Origin: DATFVA01 sp963774455 | Lineage (GTDB): Bacteria > Bacteroidota > Ignavibacteria > Ignavibacteriales > Ignavibacteriaceae | Direction of reading: 5' to 3' | Length of the DNA: 64,000 bases | Assembly (NCBI GenBank): GCA_963774455.1 | Contig: CAVZFD010000003.1 | Coordinates: 1 to 64,000 of the forward strand | Part shown: positions 42,523 to 51,140 of the stretch, in pieces | How the letters are laid out: every line of letters begins with the position of its first letter | Position numbering within the stretch: the stretch's first letter is position 1 | The notes under the pieces: generated by a model | Databases searched by the model: none | Seen by the model: only the letters and a program-made list of their open reading frames with translations | Told to the model about the DNA's origin: nothing | Program-made: the position numbers and the translations under genes

Positions 42523-43840
42523 TGACCAGGTTAAAGAATTTCAGAAGTTTCTTATTTATAATCATTCGGCAGGCATAGGTGATCCCGCTCCTGTTGAATA
42601 TGTCAGGGGTGCTATTGCAGGCAGAATAAATGTTCATGCACATGGTAATTCTGCGTGCCGTCCGGAGATTACTCTTACACTGGTTGAAATGCTCAACAAG
42701 GGTGTAACACCTGTTGTATGTCAGAAGGGGTCTGTTGGCGCCTGCGGAGATCTTGCTCCAATGTCGCAGGTTGCTCTGTTAATGATGGGAGAAGGTGAAG
42801 CCTTTTATAATGGTGAAAGACTATCAGGAAAAACCGCTTTTGAAAAAGCAGGTATCAAAGTTCCAGGTCTGCAGGCACGGGACGGACTGGCAGTAATAAA
42901 CGGTTCAAACCTGCTGACTGCGATGGGAGCAATTCACCTGTATGATATCAACAGGTGGCTGAAACAGGCTGAAATAGCTGCTGCTATGTCGCTGGAAGCT
43001 CTTCATGCAAACCTTAAACCCTACGACGAACGCCTTCATAAACTGCGCGGATTTTCAGGTTCTGTGCGCAGTGCTAATGCCATAATGAAATGCATTAAAG
43101 GAGGAGATCTGCAGACAGGAAAAGTTAAGAGCAAGGTACAGGATGCATATTCAATGCGTTCTACTCCCCAGGTCATTGGTGCTGCTCACGATGCTGTGGC
43201 ATATGCGAAAGTCCAGGTGGAGATAGAGCTGAACGGGGTAGGTGATAACCCGATTTTTATTCCTGAAGATAAGGTTACATTAACGGGTGCCAATTTCCAG
43301 GGAACGCCTGTATCACTTCCTATGGATATGGTAGGTGCGGCTGTAACGATGATCTCAGTACTTTCGGAGCGCAGGCTAAACAGGCTGTTGAATCCGGCTT
43401 TGAGCGTTGGACTCCCGTCATTCCTTACGAAAGGTGCAGGTATGTATTCGGGGATGATGCTGAGTCAGTATACCGCTGATTCACTTATTGTTGAACAAAG
43501 AATCTTATCAGCACCGGCATCAATACAATCTATTCCGGCTGCAGCCGACCAGGAGGATTTTGTTTCTATGGGTATGAATACGTCAATTAAAAACGCCCAG
43601 ATATTTGATAATGCCTGCGGAGTTCTCGGAATTGAATTTATGGCTGCTGCACAGGCACTTGATTTCAGAGATCATAAGACAGGTAAAGGCGTTGCGAAAG
43701 CGAAAGAGGTGATAAGGAAGTACGTTGATCATCTGGATGTTGACAGACCTCTATACCCAGATCATACAAAGATGAAAGAAGTTGTAAGGTCGTGTGAAAT
43801 TCTTGAAGAAGTTGAAAAGGAAACAGGAAGTCTGGGATGA
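42494..43840 (+). CDS. Main part of aromatic amino acid ammonia-lyase (HAL family), Ala-Cys-Gly active site
   Basis: The frame is open from a GTG at 42494; genuine homology begins at NDDQVKEFQKFLIYNHSAGIG. The MIO-forming tripeptide, normally Ala-Ser-Gly, reads A-C-G in QKGSVGACGDLAPMSQVALLMMGEGEAF (codons 42740-42748; Cys147 in the joined protein). Other HAL signatures follow: MRSTPQVIGAAHD, NGVGDNPIF, FQGTPVSLPMDMVGAA, ADQEDFVSMGMN. The family removes ammonia from His, Phe or Tyr. No hutU or hutI is nearby, so the substrate is open. The expression product depends on whether the upstream frameshift is real. Confidence 0.8.
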   Translation: MSFQKSYLNDDQVKEFQKFLIYNHSAGIGDPAPVEYVRGAIAGRINVHAHGNSACRPEITLTLVEMLNKGVTPVVCQKGSVGACGDLAPMSQVALLMMGEGEAFYNGERLSGKTAFEKAGIKVPGLQARDGLAVINGSNLLTAMGAIHLYDINRWLKQAEIAAAMSLEALHANLKPYDERLHKLRGFSGSVRSANAIMKCIKGGDLQTGKVKSKVQDAYSMRSTPQVIGAAHDAVAYAKVQVEIELNGVGDNPIFIPEDKVTLTGANFQGTPVSLPMDMVGAAVTMISVLSERRLNRLLNPALSVGLPSFLTKGAGMYSGMMLSQYTADSLIVEQRILSAPASIQSIPAAADQEDFVSMGMNTSIKNAQIFDNACGVLGIEFMAAAQALDFRDHKTGKGVAKAKEVIRKYVDHLDVDRPLYPDHTKMKEVVRSCEILEEVEKETGSLG

Positions 43841-44036
43841 GAATCCGTTTCTGCGGTGTCATTGCGGTCGAATTTTGGAGCTCCTGCAAGTCATTGCAGT
43901 CGAGATTAGTATGAGATTGCTCCGCTCGAAGACTCGCTGCTAATGATTTTGTAGGTGCTCGAAGCATTGTTTTGTAAGGATTGTTAAAGACAACCTTAGG
44001 TTATTTATAAACATCCGACTGGAAGGGTAATCATAA

Positions 44037-45401
44037 ATGGACATATTATTTTTAATTGTCGGCTTAATTATTGGATTTATAACTGCCTGGCTTATACTTA
44101 AAGCACGTTCAGGTTCGGCAGTTTCCACAGAAGAGATTGAGAATTTGAAAAATCAGCTAATCCAGGTTCAATCTGAAAAAGCCAGGATTGAAGAGCGTGA
44201 AAATATTCTTAAGACATCGCTGCAGGAAAATGCCGGTGAACTGGTTAAGGAAAGGAACAAAGTAGTAGAACTATCATCAGCAGTATCAAGATCGGAAGAA
44301 ACCAGCAATAACCTGAAAGAAAGATTAGCCGAACAGAAAGGTGAAACAGAAGAACTTCAGCAGAAATTCACGAAAGAATTCGAAAATCTTGCCAATAGGA
44401 TTTTTGAAGAAAAGGGGAATAAGTTTTCTGAGCAAAACAAGGAAAAACTTAGTGAGATCCTTAATCCTTTAAAAGAGAAAATATCCGAGTTTGAGAAGAA
44501 AGTTGAAGAGAGCAGCAGGGAAAGCATAAAAGGTCATGCTTCACTGCGGGAACAGCTTTTAATGCTGAAGGAACTGAACCAGCAGGTGACTCAGGAGGCC
44601 AAAAATCTTACCGAAGCCTTGAAGGGGCAGAGCAAAACCCAGGGAAACTGGGGAGAGTTTATACTTGAGAGTCTGCTTGAAAAGTCAGGGCTTGTAAAAG
44701 GGCGCGAATATTCCGTGCAGGAAAGCATTACATCAGAATCCGGCAGAAGATTTCAGCCTGATGTAATTATTAAACTTCCCGACAATAAAAGTCTCATAAT
44801 AGATTCAAAAGTTTCACTTATAGGCTATGAAAAATTCTGTGCCTGTGAAAATGAGCAGGAAAAACAACTTGCTACGCGTGAGCATCTGACTTCAATCAGG
44901 TCGCATCTAAAGAACCTGAACAGCAAGAGTTATCAGAATCTTTATAAGCTTGATAGTCTTGATTTCGTACTTCTGTTCATGCCGATTGAACCCGCATTTG
45001 CGCTTGCAGTGCAGAATGACAACTCGCTTTTCAGCGACGCTTTCGAAATGAACATAGTTATTGTTTGTCCCTCAACCCTGCTTGCGACCTTAAGAACCAT
45101 AGCGAGTATCTGGCGTCAGGAAAATCAGAACAAGAACGCGCTTGAGATAGCAAGGCAGAGCGGCGCCCTATATGATAAGTTCGTAAGTTTTGCAGAGGAC
45201 CTTGAGAACGTCGGCCGGAAAATCGATGATTCGAAAAGCTGTTACACGGATGCAATGAGGAAGCTGAAAGATGGAAACGGCAACCTGGTACGCAGGGCAG
45301 AAAAGATCAGGGAGTTGGGTGCGAAAACTTCAAAAAATCTGCCCAGGACCCTTCTGGACAGCGCTGACGGCGAAGATGACACCCTGCAGCTTAATGATTA
45401 A
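44037..45401 (+). CDS. rmuC: DNA recombination protein RmuC
   Basis: 454 residues. A single N-terminal helix (ILFLIVGLIIGFITAWLIL) is followed by a long coiled coil (about 30-190) and the RmuC core: NWGEFILESLLEKSGLVKGREYSVQ, RFQPDVIIKLPDNKSLIIDSKVSLIGYEKF, DFVLLFMPIEPAFALAV and IVCPSTLLATLRTIASIWRQE. RmuC has a PD-(D/E)XK-like nuclease fold and limits DNA inversions at repeats in E. coli. The 196-bp gap upstream has nothing firm. Confidence 0.93.
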   Translation: MDILFLIVGLIIGFITAWLILKARSGSAVSTEEIENLKNQLIQVQSEKARIEERENILKTSLQENAGELVKERNKVVELSSAVSRSEETSNNLKERLAEQKGETEELQQKFTKEFENLANRIFEEKGNKFSEQNKEKLSEILNPLKEKISEFEKKVEESSRESIKGHASLREQLLMLKELNQQVTQEAKNLTEALKGQSKTQGNWGEFILESLLEKSGLVKGREYSVQESITSESGRRFQPDVIIKLPDNKSLIIDSKVSLIGYEKFCACENEQEKQLATREHLTSIRSHLKNLNSKSYQNLYKLDSLDFVLLFMPIEPAFALAVQNDNSLFSDAFEMNIVIVCPSTLLATLRTIASIWRQENQNKNALEIARQSGALYDKFVSFAEDLENVGRKIDDSKSCYTDAMRKLKDGNGNLVRRAEKIRELGAKTSKNLPRTLLDSADGEDDTLQLND

Positions 45402-45479
45402 GTCGGGTTAAGAATTCCATTAGATTTGCGAATAAATCCAGCGTTTTATTTCATCTAAGCTACAGGATTTTTTCTGGCA

Positions 45480-45487
45480 TAGTTTTG
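45480..45487 (+). promoter_or_regulatory. Possible TAnnTTTG -7 box before the GNAT/methyltransferase pair
   Basis: TAGTTTTG, an exact TAnnTTTG, 67 bp before the GNAT start. A clear -33 element is missing. Confidence 0.35.
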
Positions 45488-45554
45488 TGTACTATACTTA
45501 TGAAACAGATTTATGTATGTATACTGATAACTAATTAATTTGAGGGAGGCAGCT

Positions 45555-46013
45555 ATGATTATCACACAGCCTGAAACACAGCAGGATTTCGAACGTTATT
45601 ACGATTTGAGGTGGAGACTTCTCAGGGAGCCCTGGAAACAGAACAAGGGATCTGAGAAGGATGAGCTTGAGGAAAGAGCGCTTCATATGATGGTATGCAT
45701 AGACGACCGGATTCCTGTGGCCGTAGGCCGGGCACATTTTAATACGGATATTGAGGCTCAGATAAGGTTTATGGCAGTAGAGCCCAGGTTTCAGAAGACA
45801 GGACTGGGTTCTGTGATCCTGAAAAAGCTTGAAGATGAGGTACGGCAGCTCGGAGCAAAATACGTTATACTACATTCAAGAGAGAATGCGGTTCCTTTTT
45901 ATGAAAGAAATGGTTACAGGATTATCTCCGCATCTCATACGCTTTTTGAGACGGTTCCCCATTTCCTTATGAAAAAGGATTTTTACCCGGATAAAAAATT
46001 AAATATTAATTGA
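45555..46013 (+). CDS. GNAT-family N-acetyltransferase
   Basis: 152 residues. The ATG at 45555 is preceded by a strong Shine-Dalgarno (GAGGGAGG, 45542-45549), rare in this window, so I prefer it over the TTG at 45540. The GNAT core is IRFMAVEPRFQKTGLGSVILKKLEDEVRQLGAKYVILHSRENAVPFYERNGY, with acetyl-CoA loop QKTGLG. The substrate is unknown. The stop overlaps the start of the next gene (TGATG). Confidence 0.87.
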   Translation: MIITQPETQQDFERYYDLRWRLLREPWKQNKGSEKDELEERALHMMVCIDDRIPVAVGRAHFNTDIEAQIRFMAVEPRFQKTGLGSVILKKLEDEVRQLGAKYVILHSRENAVPFYERNGYRIISASHTLFETVPHFLMKKDFYPDKKLNIN

Positions 46014-46807
46014 TGCAGAAGTTTTTTGACGCTAATAAAACAGCCTGGAATAAAAAAGTTAGTTTCCATTTTAAATCCGACTTTTATGATGTAGCATCCT
46101 TCCGTAAAGGGAAAAATTCTCTCCGGTTTATTGAGCTGGAGGAACTTGACGATGTTAAGGGTAAATCTATGCTGCATCTCCAGTGTCATTTCGGACTCGA
46201 TTCTTTATCCTGGGCAAGGCTCGGTGCTGCTGTTACGGCAGTTGATTTTTCTGAAGAGGCAATAAGAACCGCAAAAGACCTTTCAGCAGAAACGGGGATT
46301 CCCGTCGATTTTCACTGTTGCAATATTTACGATCTCAAAGAAATTCTCAGTAAGAAATTTGATATTATATTCACATCATACGGTGTTGTGGGCTGGCTTC
46401 CCGATCTGAAAAGATGGGGTGAGATAATATCTCATTTCCTGAAACCCTCAGGAATATTTTATATGGTTGAATTTCATCCTGTAGCATGGATGTTCGACGA
46501 TAACTTTGAAAGATTTCAGTATTCCTATTTTAAATCGGAGGAGCCTATAAAGGAAACAATTACAGGAACATACGCTGACAGGAATGCAGACATCAGTGAC
46601 ATTCAGTATTCATGGAATCATTCCCTCAGTGAGATTATTAATAGTCTTACCGGACATAACCTTAAGATAGAATTTCTGAACGAATTTCCTTTTAGCGTTT
46701 ATGATTGCTTTGCGAATACCATTAAAGGAACCGACGGCTGGTGGCGCATAAAAGGACTTGAAGATATCATTCCCCTGATGTACTCAATAAAAGCTGTCAA
46801 ACTCTGA
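46013..46807 (+). CDS. Class I SAM-dependent methyltransferase
   Basis: 264 residues from ATG 46013. Motif I SMLHLQCHFGLDSLSWARLGAAVTAVDFSEEAI and DIIFTSYGVVGWLPDLKRWGEII belong to a Methyltransf_25/UbiE-like subgroup with the unusual 'LQCHFGLDSL' motif. It is coupled to the GNAT gene, so the pair may act on one substrate; no further hint is available. Confidence 0.83.
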   Translation: MQKFFDANKTAWNKKVSFHFKSDFYDVASFRKGKNSLRFIELEELDDVKGKSMLHLQCHFGLDSLSWARLGAAVTAVDFSEEAIRTAKDLSAETGIPVDFHCCNIYDLKEILSKKFDIIFTSYGVVGWLPDLKRWGEIISHFLKPSGIFYMVEFHPVAWMFDDNFERFQYSYFKSEEPIKETITGTYADRNADISDIQYSWNHSLSEIINSLTGHNLKIEFLNEFPFSVYDCFANTIKGTDGWWRIKGLEDIIPLMYSIKAVKL

Positions 46808-46810
46808 CAA

Positions 46811-46846
46811 ATCTTCAATTTTCAATTTTCAATTCACAATTTTCAT
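46811..46846. repeat. TTCAATTT-type simple repeat, left of IS110 copy 1
   Basis: ATCTTCAATTTTCAATTTTC followed by AATTCACAATTTTCAT, the same family as 3451-3551. It joins the left end of the first insertion element at CT 46847-46848. Confidence 0.8.
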
Positions 46847-46848
46847 CT

Positions 46849-47162
46849 ATTAAGAAAAAAGTCAAGAGAACGTAGTTATCCGCAAGTAAAATATTTTACT
46901 TCTCTGCTTTTGGGCTCGCTTTCGCTGTGGCAAAATATCAACTTTCTGTATTAAGTAATTTTTTCTTTAATCGATTTAATAGTTTCTATTCGTCTATATG
47001 AGCCTTGATGGCTACGTTAAATTTTTCAGAATAACGGGAAGAGTTAACCGATCTTTTGGCTTTCTATGAAGCATGAAAATTGTTGAACTTCATTCCCGGG
47101 AAATTAAAATTACCTTTCCGGATTCCATCACAGATTCTATTAGCTCACAGCATATTCTTTAT
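46849..47162 (-). ncRNA. Candidate bridge/seek RNA region of IS110 copy 1
   Basis: Non-coding end downstream of the transposase. It contains the perfect palindrome AAGTAAAATATTTTACTT (46884-46901), the 9-mer ACCGATCTT (47047-47055), identical to the right element end plus core (48328-48336), and 18 bp further ATGAAAATTGT (47073-47083), the reverse complement of the left flank ACAATTTTCAT. Guide-like pairs bracketing a short spacer are expected of bridge RNAs. The RNA itself is inference; its ends are unknown. Confidence 0.35.
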
Positions 47163-48215
47163 TTATGCTGCTCTAATCTCCGGCTCCTTCCTCCAATAGT
47201 AGGGTTCGTAATCCGTTCCATTTTTCATTATTGCGTAAAAGGATTTAGCTAGGTACCTGGTTATTGCATTTCTTGCATCCTTCTGACTATAGCCATCTTT
47301 AAGCATACATTCATAATATTGCCTGATATCGTTTTTTCCGTTTAATGCAGCCTTTGTAGCCATCTTAAATATAGTTTTCAATCTCCTTGAGTAAAGTTTA
47401 TGTCTTTTGCTATAGCTTGTCTTTCCGCTTTCTCTTTTGTTTCTTACCAGCCCGCAATATGCCCAAAACTTGTATTTGTTCTCGAACCTGGCGGCTTCTA
47501 TTACTATTCCATAGGCCTGTACTGCCAGTAAAGGACCAAACCCCGATATTCTCTCTATTTTTTGAATGATCTTTTCTTTCTTTGATATCTTCTTAAAGAC
47601 TTCTTTATACTTCTTTTGTTCTTCCAACAATAATGTTAGGATCCTGGTCTTTTCTTCTAATATGAAATTCAACGTCTCATCGCTGTTATTATAATCAGCC
47701 TTTCCTCTTTTACTCTTTATTCCTATTGCCCTGTAGAGAGCAGATATCTGATTTTTTACCCTTACCTCCGCTTTTACCAGGTCTTCATATGCACTTGCCA
47801 GTTTCCTTATTTTATATTTTTCATTATCCGTATGGTAAACTTCCTTTAACAACCCTCCTCTTAGCAGTTGACAGAGTTTCTTTGCATCTATTTTATCTGT
47901 CTTGGATCCTTCCTCCAACAGCCTGTTTCTCAATGGGTTGCATATTATTATTTTATCTACAATCTCCTTCAGCTCCACATACAGCCATTGTGAACCGGTT
48001 GATTCCTCAATAGTTAATATTTTACTTCCCTTTAATTCTTTTATGTGTTCTTTAATCAACCTTATATTTGCGGGAATTTTATCTTTTACCCTGGGCTCTA
48101 TGCTGTTTGATTTCATATATGCTAGCGCTGCACCTTCGATCGACCAGTCAAGACTGATGTAATAATCATACATCTCTATGGTTTGATTATTGTTGTTTTT
48201 TTCCCTTTCTTGCAT
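47163..48215 (-). CDS. IS110-family DEDD transposase, copy 1
   Basis: 350 residues. The RuvC-like DEDD domain comes first (YDYYISLDWSIEGAALAYM, ILTIEESTGSQWLYVEL, NPLRNRLLEEGSKTDKIDAKKLCQLL), then a helical linker, then the Tnp-20 domain (IERISGFGPLLAVQAYGIVIEAARFENKYKFWAYCGLVRNKRESG; AINGK-type and KDARNAITRYLAKSFYAIMKNG) with the serine region typical of IS110 recombinases. It acts with an element-encoded guide RNA in the family. It is intact and differs from copy 2 in one residue that I saw (Ala for Thr in FKMATKAAL). Confidence 0.95.
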   Translation of the reverse strand: MQEREKNNNNQTIEMYDYYISLDWSIEGAALAYMKSNSIEPRVKDKIPANIRLIKEHIKELKGSKILTIEESTGSQWLYVELKEIVDKIIICNPLRNRLLEEGSKTDKIDAKKLCQLLRGGLLKEVYHTDNEKYKIRKLASAYEDLVKAEVRVKNQISALYRAIGIKSKRGKADYNNSDETLNFILEEKTRILTLLLEEQKKYKEVFKKISKKEKIIQKIERISGFGPLLAVQAYGIVIEAARFENKYKFWAYCGLVRNKRESGKTSYSKRHKLYSRRLKTIFKMATKAALNGKNDIRQYYECMLKDGYSQKDARNAITRYLAKSFYAIMKNGTDYEPYYWRKEPEIRAA

Positions 48216-48335
48216 ACAGGTCTCCTTTCTAATATGATGTTCATTTTTCTAATCTTATAGTTTAATGACTTTTAAAAGTCCATACATAAGATAGTAACAC
48301 TTTTAGAAAGCGAGACCTTCTTAATTTACCGATCT

Positions 48336-48479
48336 TCAATTTTAAATCTTCAATTCACAATTTCCAATCTTCGATTTTAAATCTTAAATCTTCAATCTTC
48401 AATTTTAAATCTTCAATTCACAATTTTCAATCTTAAATCTTAAATCTTCAATCTTTAATTTTCAATCTTCAATATTCAT
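48336..48479. repeat. TTCAATCT/TTAAATCT simple repeat between the two IS copies
   Basis: 144 bp of 7-bp words TTCAATC, TTCAATT, TTAAATC and TTCACAA. No open frame or other element. It represents the host repeat array that received both insertions. Confidence 0.85.
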
Positions 48480-48481
48480 CT

Positions 48482-48795
48482 ATTAAGAAAAAAGTCAAGA
48501 GAACGTAGTTATCCGCAAGTAAAATATTTTACTTCTCTGCTTTTGGGCTCGCTTTCGCTGTGGCAAAATATCAACTTTCTGTATTAAGTAATTTTTTCTT
48601 TAATCGATTTAATAGTTTCTATTCGTCTATATGAGCCTTGATGGCTACGTTAAATTTTTCAGAATAACGGGAAGAGTTAACCGATCTTTTGGCTTTCTAT
48701 GAAGCATGAAAATTGTTGAACTTCATTCCCGGGAAATTAAAATTACCTTTCCGGATTCCATCACAGATTCTATTAGCTCACAGCATATTCTTTAT
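48482..48795 (-). ncRNA. Candidate bridge/seek RNA region of IS110 copy 2
   Basis: Same sequence as in copy 1. The segment ATGAAAATTGT here pairs less well with the copy 2 left flank (TCAATATTCAT, 9 of 11 positions), still centred on the shared TTCAT just before the CT core. Confidence 0.3.
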
Positions 48796-49848
48796 TTATG
48801 CTGCTCTAATCTCCGGCTCCTTCCTCCAATAGTAGGGTTCGTAATCCGTTCCATTTTTCATTATTGCGTAAAAGGATTTAGCCAGGTACCTGGTTATTGC
48901 ATTTCTTGCATCCTTCTGACTATAGCCATCTTTAAGCATACATTCATAATATTGCCTGATATCGTTTTTTCCGTTTAATGCAGCCTTTGTAGTCATCTTA
49001 AATATAGTTTTCAATCTCCTTGAGTAAAGTTTATGTCTTTTGCTATAGCTTGTCTTTCCGCTTTCTCTTTTGTTTCTTACCAGCCCGCAATATGCCCAAA
49101 ACTTGTATTTGTTCTCGAACCTGGCGGCTTCTATTACTATTCCATAGGCCTGTACTGCCAGTAAAGGACCAAACCCCGATATTCTCTCTATTTTTTGAAT
49201 GATCTTTTCTTTCTTTGATATCTTCTTAAAGACTTCTTTATACTTCTTTTGTTCTTCCAACAATAATGTTAGGATCCTGGTCTTTTCTTCTAATATGAAA
49301 TTCAACGTCTCATCGCTGTTATTATAATCAGCCTTTCCTCTTTTACTCTTTATTCCTATTGCCCTGTAGAGAGCAGATATCTGATTTTTTACCCTTACCT
49401 CCGCTTTTACCAGGTCTTCATATGCACTTGCCAGTTTCCTTATTTTATATTTTTCATTATCCGTATGGTAAACTTCCTTTAACAACCCTCCTCTTAGCAG
49501 CTGACAGAGTTTCTTTGCATCTATTTTATCTGTCTTGGATCCTTCCTCCAACAGCCTGTTTCTCAATGGGTTGCATATTATTATTTTATCTACAATCTCC
49601 TTCAGCTCCACATACAGCCATTGTGAACCGGTTGATTCCTCAATAGTTAATATTTTACTTCCCTTTAATTCTTTTATGTGTTCTTTAATCAACCTTATAT
49701 TTGCGGGAATTTTATCTTTTACCCTGGGCTCTATGCTGTTTGATTTCATATATGCTAGCGCTGCACCTTCGATCGACCAGTCAAGACTGATGTAATAATC
49801 ATACATCTCTATGGTTTGATTATTGTTGTTTTTTTCCCTTTCTTGCAT
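48796..49848 (-). CDS. IS110-family DEDD transposase, copy 2
   Basis: 350 residues, same domains and catalytic residues as copy 1, with Thr in FKMTTKAAL. Intact and presumably functional. Open frames on the opposite strand within it are mirrored in copy 1 and have no coding character. Confidence 0.95.
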   Translation of the reverse strand: MQEREKNNNNQTIEMYDYYISLDWSIEGAALAYMKSNSIEPRVKDKIPANIRLIKEHIKELKGSKILTIEESTGSQWLYVELKEIVDKIIICNPLRNRLLEEGSKTDKIDAKKLCQLLRGGLLKEVYHTDNEKYKIRKLASAYEDLVKAEVRVKNQISALYRAIGIKSKRGKADYNNSDETLNFILEEKTRILTLLLEEQKKYKEVFKKISKKEKIIQKIERISGFGPLLAVQAYGIVIEAARFENKYKFWAYCGLVRNKRESGKTSYSKRHKLYSRRLKTIFKMTTKAALNGKNDIRQYYECMLKDGYSQKDARNAITRYLAKSFYAIMKNGTDYEPYYWRKEPEIRAA

Positions 49849-49968
49849 ACAGGTCTCCTTTCTAATATGATGTTCATTTTTCTAATCTTATAGTTTAATG
49901 ACTTTTAAAAGTCCATACATAAGATAGTAACACTTTTAGAAAGCGAGACCTTCTTAATTTACCGATCT

Positions 49969-50008
49969 TCAATCTTCAATTTTCAATCTTCAATCTTAAA
50001 TCTTCAAT
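49969..50008. repeat. TTCAATCT simple repeat right of IS110 copy 2
   Basis: TCAATCTTCAATTTTCAATC-type words continue up to the stop codon of the EVE-domain gene, and the last codons of that gene (KI-stop) are written by repeat sequence. Thus the array may have eroded or extended the gene's 3' end. Confidence 0.8.
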
Positions 50009-50478
50009 CCTCCCTCCCCCATCCTCACCACCTCTTCGTACTCATCCTTCCCCACGGGCATTACGGAAAGGCGGCTGCCTTTCTGAACAAGTTTCATTTT
50101 CTTTAGTCGGGGATTTTCTTTTATTGCTTCAAGCGTAACAGGATGTTTGAATTCCTTTACAAACTTCACATCAACCATAAACCAGGTGGGATCCTCTTTT
50201 TTTGCCGAAGGGAAAAAATGAATATCATCAGGATCGAATTGACTATGATCGGGGTAGCCTCCATTGGCAATTTCACATATGCCTACAACAGCATTCGGTT
50301 CGGCATTGCTGTGATAAAACAGAACCGCATCTCCTTTTTTCATTTCATCTCTCATAAAGTTACGCGCCTGGAAATTGCGTACGCCATTCCAGTAGGTTGT
50401 TTTATCTTTAGCCTTCTTCAGATCCTCAAGGGAAAATTCCTGCGGGTCTGATTTTATCAGCCAATAATTTTTAGCCAT
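49996..50478 (-). CDS. EVE-domain protein (Thy28-like)
   Basis: 160 residues from the ATG at 50478, preceded by AGGAG at 8-nt distance; the upstream open frame to 50559 lacks homology. The EVE fold is recognised by YWLIKSDPQEFSLEDL, TYWNGVRNFQARNFMRDEMKKGDAVLFYHSNAEPNAVVGICEIA, GYPDHSQFDP, and the PVTLEAIKENPRLKKMKLVQKGSRLSVMPV end. EVE domains bind modified bases in DNA or RNA in a PUA-like pocket. No restriction gene is adjacent, so here it is likely a housekeeping type. Confidence 0.9.
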   Translation of the reverse strand: MAKNYWLIKSDPQEFSLEDLKKAKDKTTYWNGVRNFQARNFMRDEMKKGDAVLFYHSNAEPNAVVGICEIANGGYPDHSQFDPDDIHFFPSAKKEDPTWFMVDVKFVKEFKHPVTLEAIKENPRLKKMKLVQKGSRLSVMPVGKDEYEEVVRMGEGGLKI

Positions 50479-50869
50479 ACTAAGAACTCCTCTTCTCATT
50501 ATAATAAACGAAAATAAAAAGAATCGTCGATCCCTCCAATCAAATCCCTCACCATTCAAGAGGATATAATTCTTATTTTTGAAATACAGACTGAATTACT
50601 CCATGAAGCTGGTGCTTCTGTTTTTTTGAGACACTGCCATTCTGTCATACTATAGATTTTTTCAACAGCTGAAAATTGCGTTTTTGAGTGGTTTCAAATT
50701 GTCTCATTTTGATTCCACCAGGCTCATGCCAGGCCTATAAAAGGCTCATAAATACCAACAACTAAGCAGTCTGCCATAAATGACATACTGTTAAAATTTT
50801 CAACAGCTAGATTACCAATAAATCATAAAGAAAAGTCCAGACAAAATGCTGAGCAGAATATGACCTCTA

Positions 50870-51140
50870 AATCCTGGGAATCCACTACTGTCGTGACTGC
50901 TCTGCGCTGTACCGGTCCTAATCGAAACGCATTGCTCGGAATCGAGCTTAAGGGATCGGAATGCACCAGCCCTCACTTTTCCGCGAAGAACTGCACGGTA
51001 CCGCCCTGCCGTCGGACCTCAGTGCACCAAACCGCGCCTGCAGGATCTTACTGCACAAGAATACCCGGAGGGACCGCACTTCACCGAACCGCTTCAGCTC
51101 ACTGGTTTACTCAGCAGGACCCGCTATCCCGGGATTGCCT
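50870..51140. other. Second GC-rich gene-free island
   Basis: Within the 771-bp gap 50479-51249. The left half has two copies of TTTTCAACAGCT (50659-50670 and near 50797-50808), the first part of a TTTTCA-ACAGC-TGAAAA palindrome. The GC-rich half has loosely repeated words TGCAC, ACCGC and CCGG (ACTGCACGGTACCGCC, GTGCACCAAACCGCGCC, ACCGCACTTCACCGAACCGC). Open frames across it (for example 50860-51195) look like shadow frames with Cys/Thr-rich composition, not protein families I know. No gene is called. Confidence 0.5.

Larger units (their letters stand above)
46847..48335 (-). mobile_element. IS110-family insertion sequence, copy 1 (IS1111-like layout)
   Basis: A 1499-bp sequence shared with copy 2 covers 46842-48340. 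Taking the usual IS110 core dinucleotide CT at both ends gives 46847-48335. It encodes a DEDD transposase on the minus strand, with about 120 bp upstream and a long 320-bp non-coding part downstream, the layout of the IS1111 subgroup. Subterminal inverted repeats ATTAAGAA-N4-GTC (left, 46850-46864) and ATTAAGAA-N2-TC (right, minus strand, near 48313-48326) fit. No target-site duplication is visible, as expected. Confidence 0.85.
48480..49968 (-). mobile_element. IS110-family insertion sequence, copy 2
   Basis: Direct repeat of copy 1 at a constant offset of 1633 bp (shared block 48475-49973). I noticed only three base differences: one near 48882, one near 48993 and one near 49501. The near-identity means recent duplication or gene conversion. 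Its left flank is AATATTCAT and its right flank TCAATCTTC, again TTCAAT-type. Confidence 0.85.

Noticed and set aside
42304..43840. Histidine utilisation (hut) operon
   Set aside because: No hutU, hutI or hutG neighbours; HflX and RmuC flank the lyase, so histidine as substrate is unproven.
43841..44036. Possible RNA gene or repeat in the gap before rmuC
   Set aside because: A few ATTGC and CTCGAAG words recur, but no stable structure or tRNA-like cloverleaf can be drawn by eye.
47387..49795. Open frames on the plus strand inside both IS110 copies, repeated identically
   Set aside because: Complementary-strand shadows of the transposase; duplication comes from the element, not from selection.
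50479..50559. N-terminal extension of the EVE-domain protein
   Set aside because: The extension has no family match and the ATG at 50478 has a good Shine-Dalgarno.
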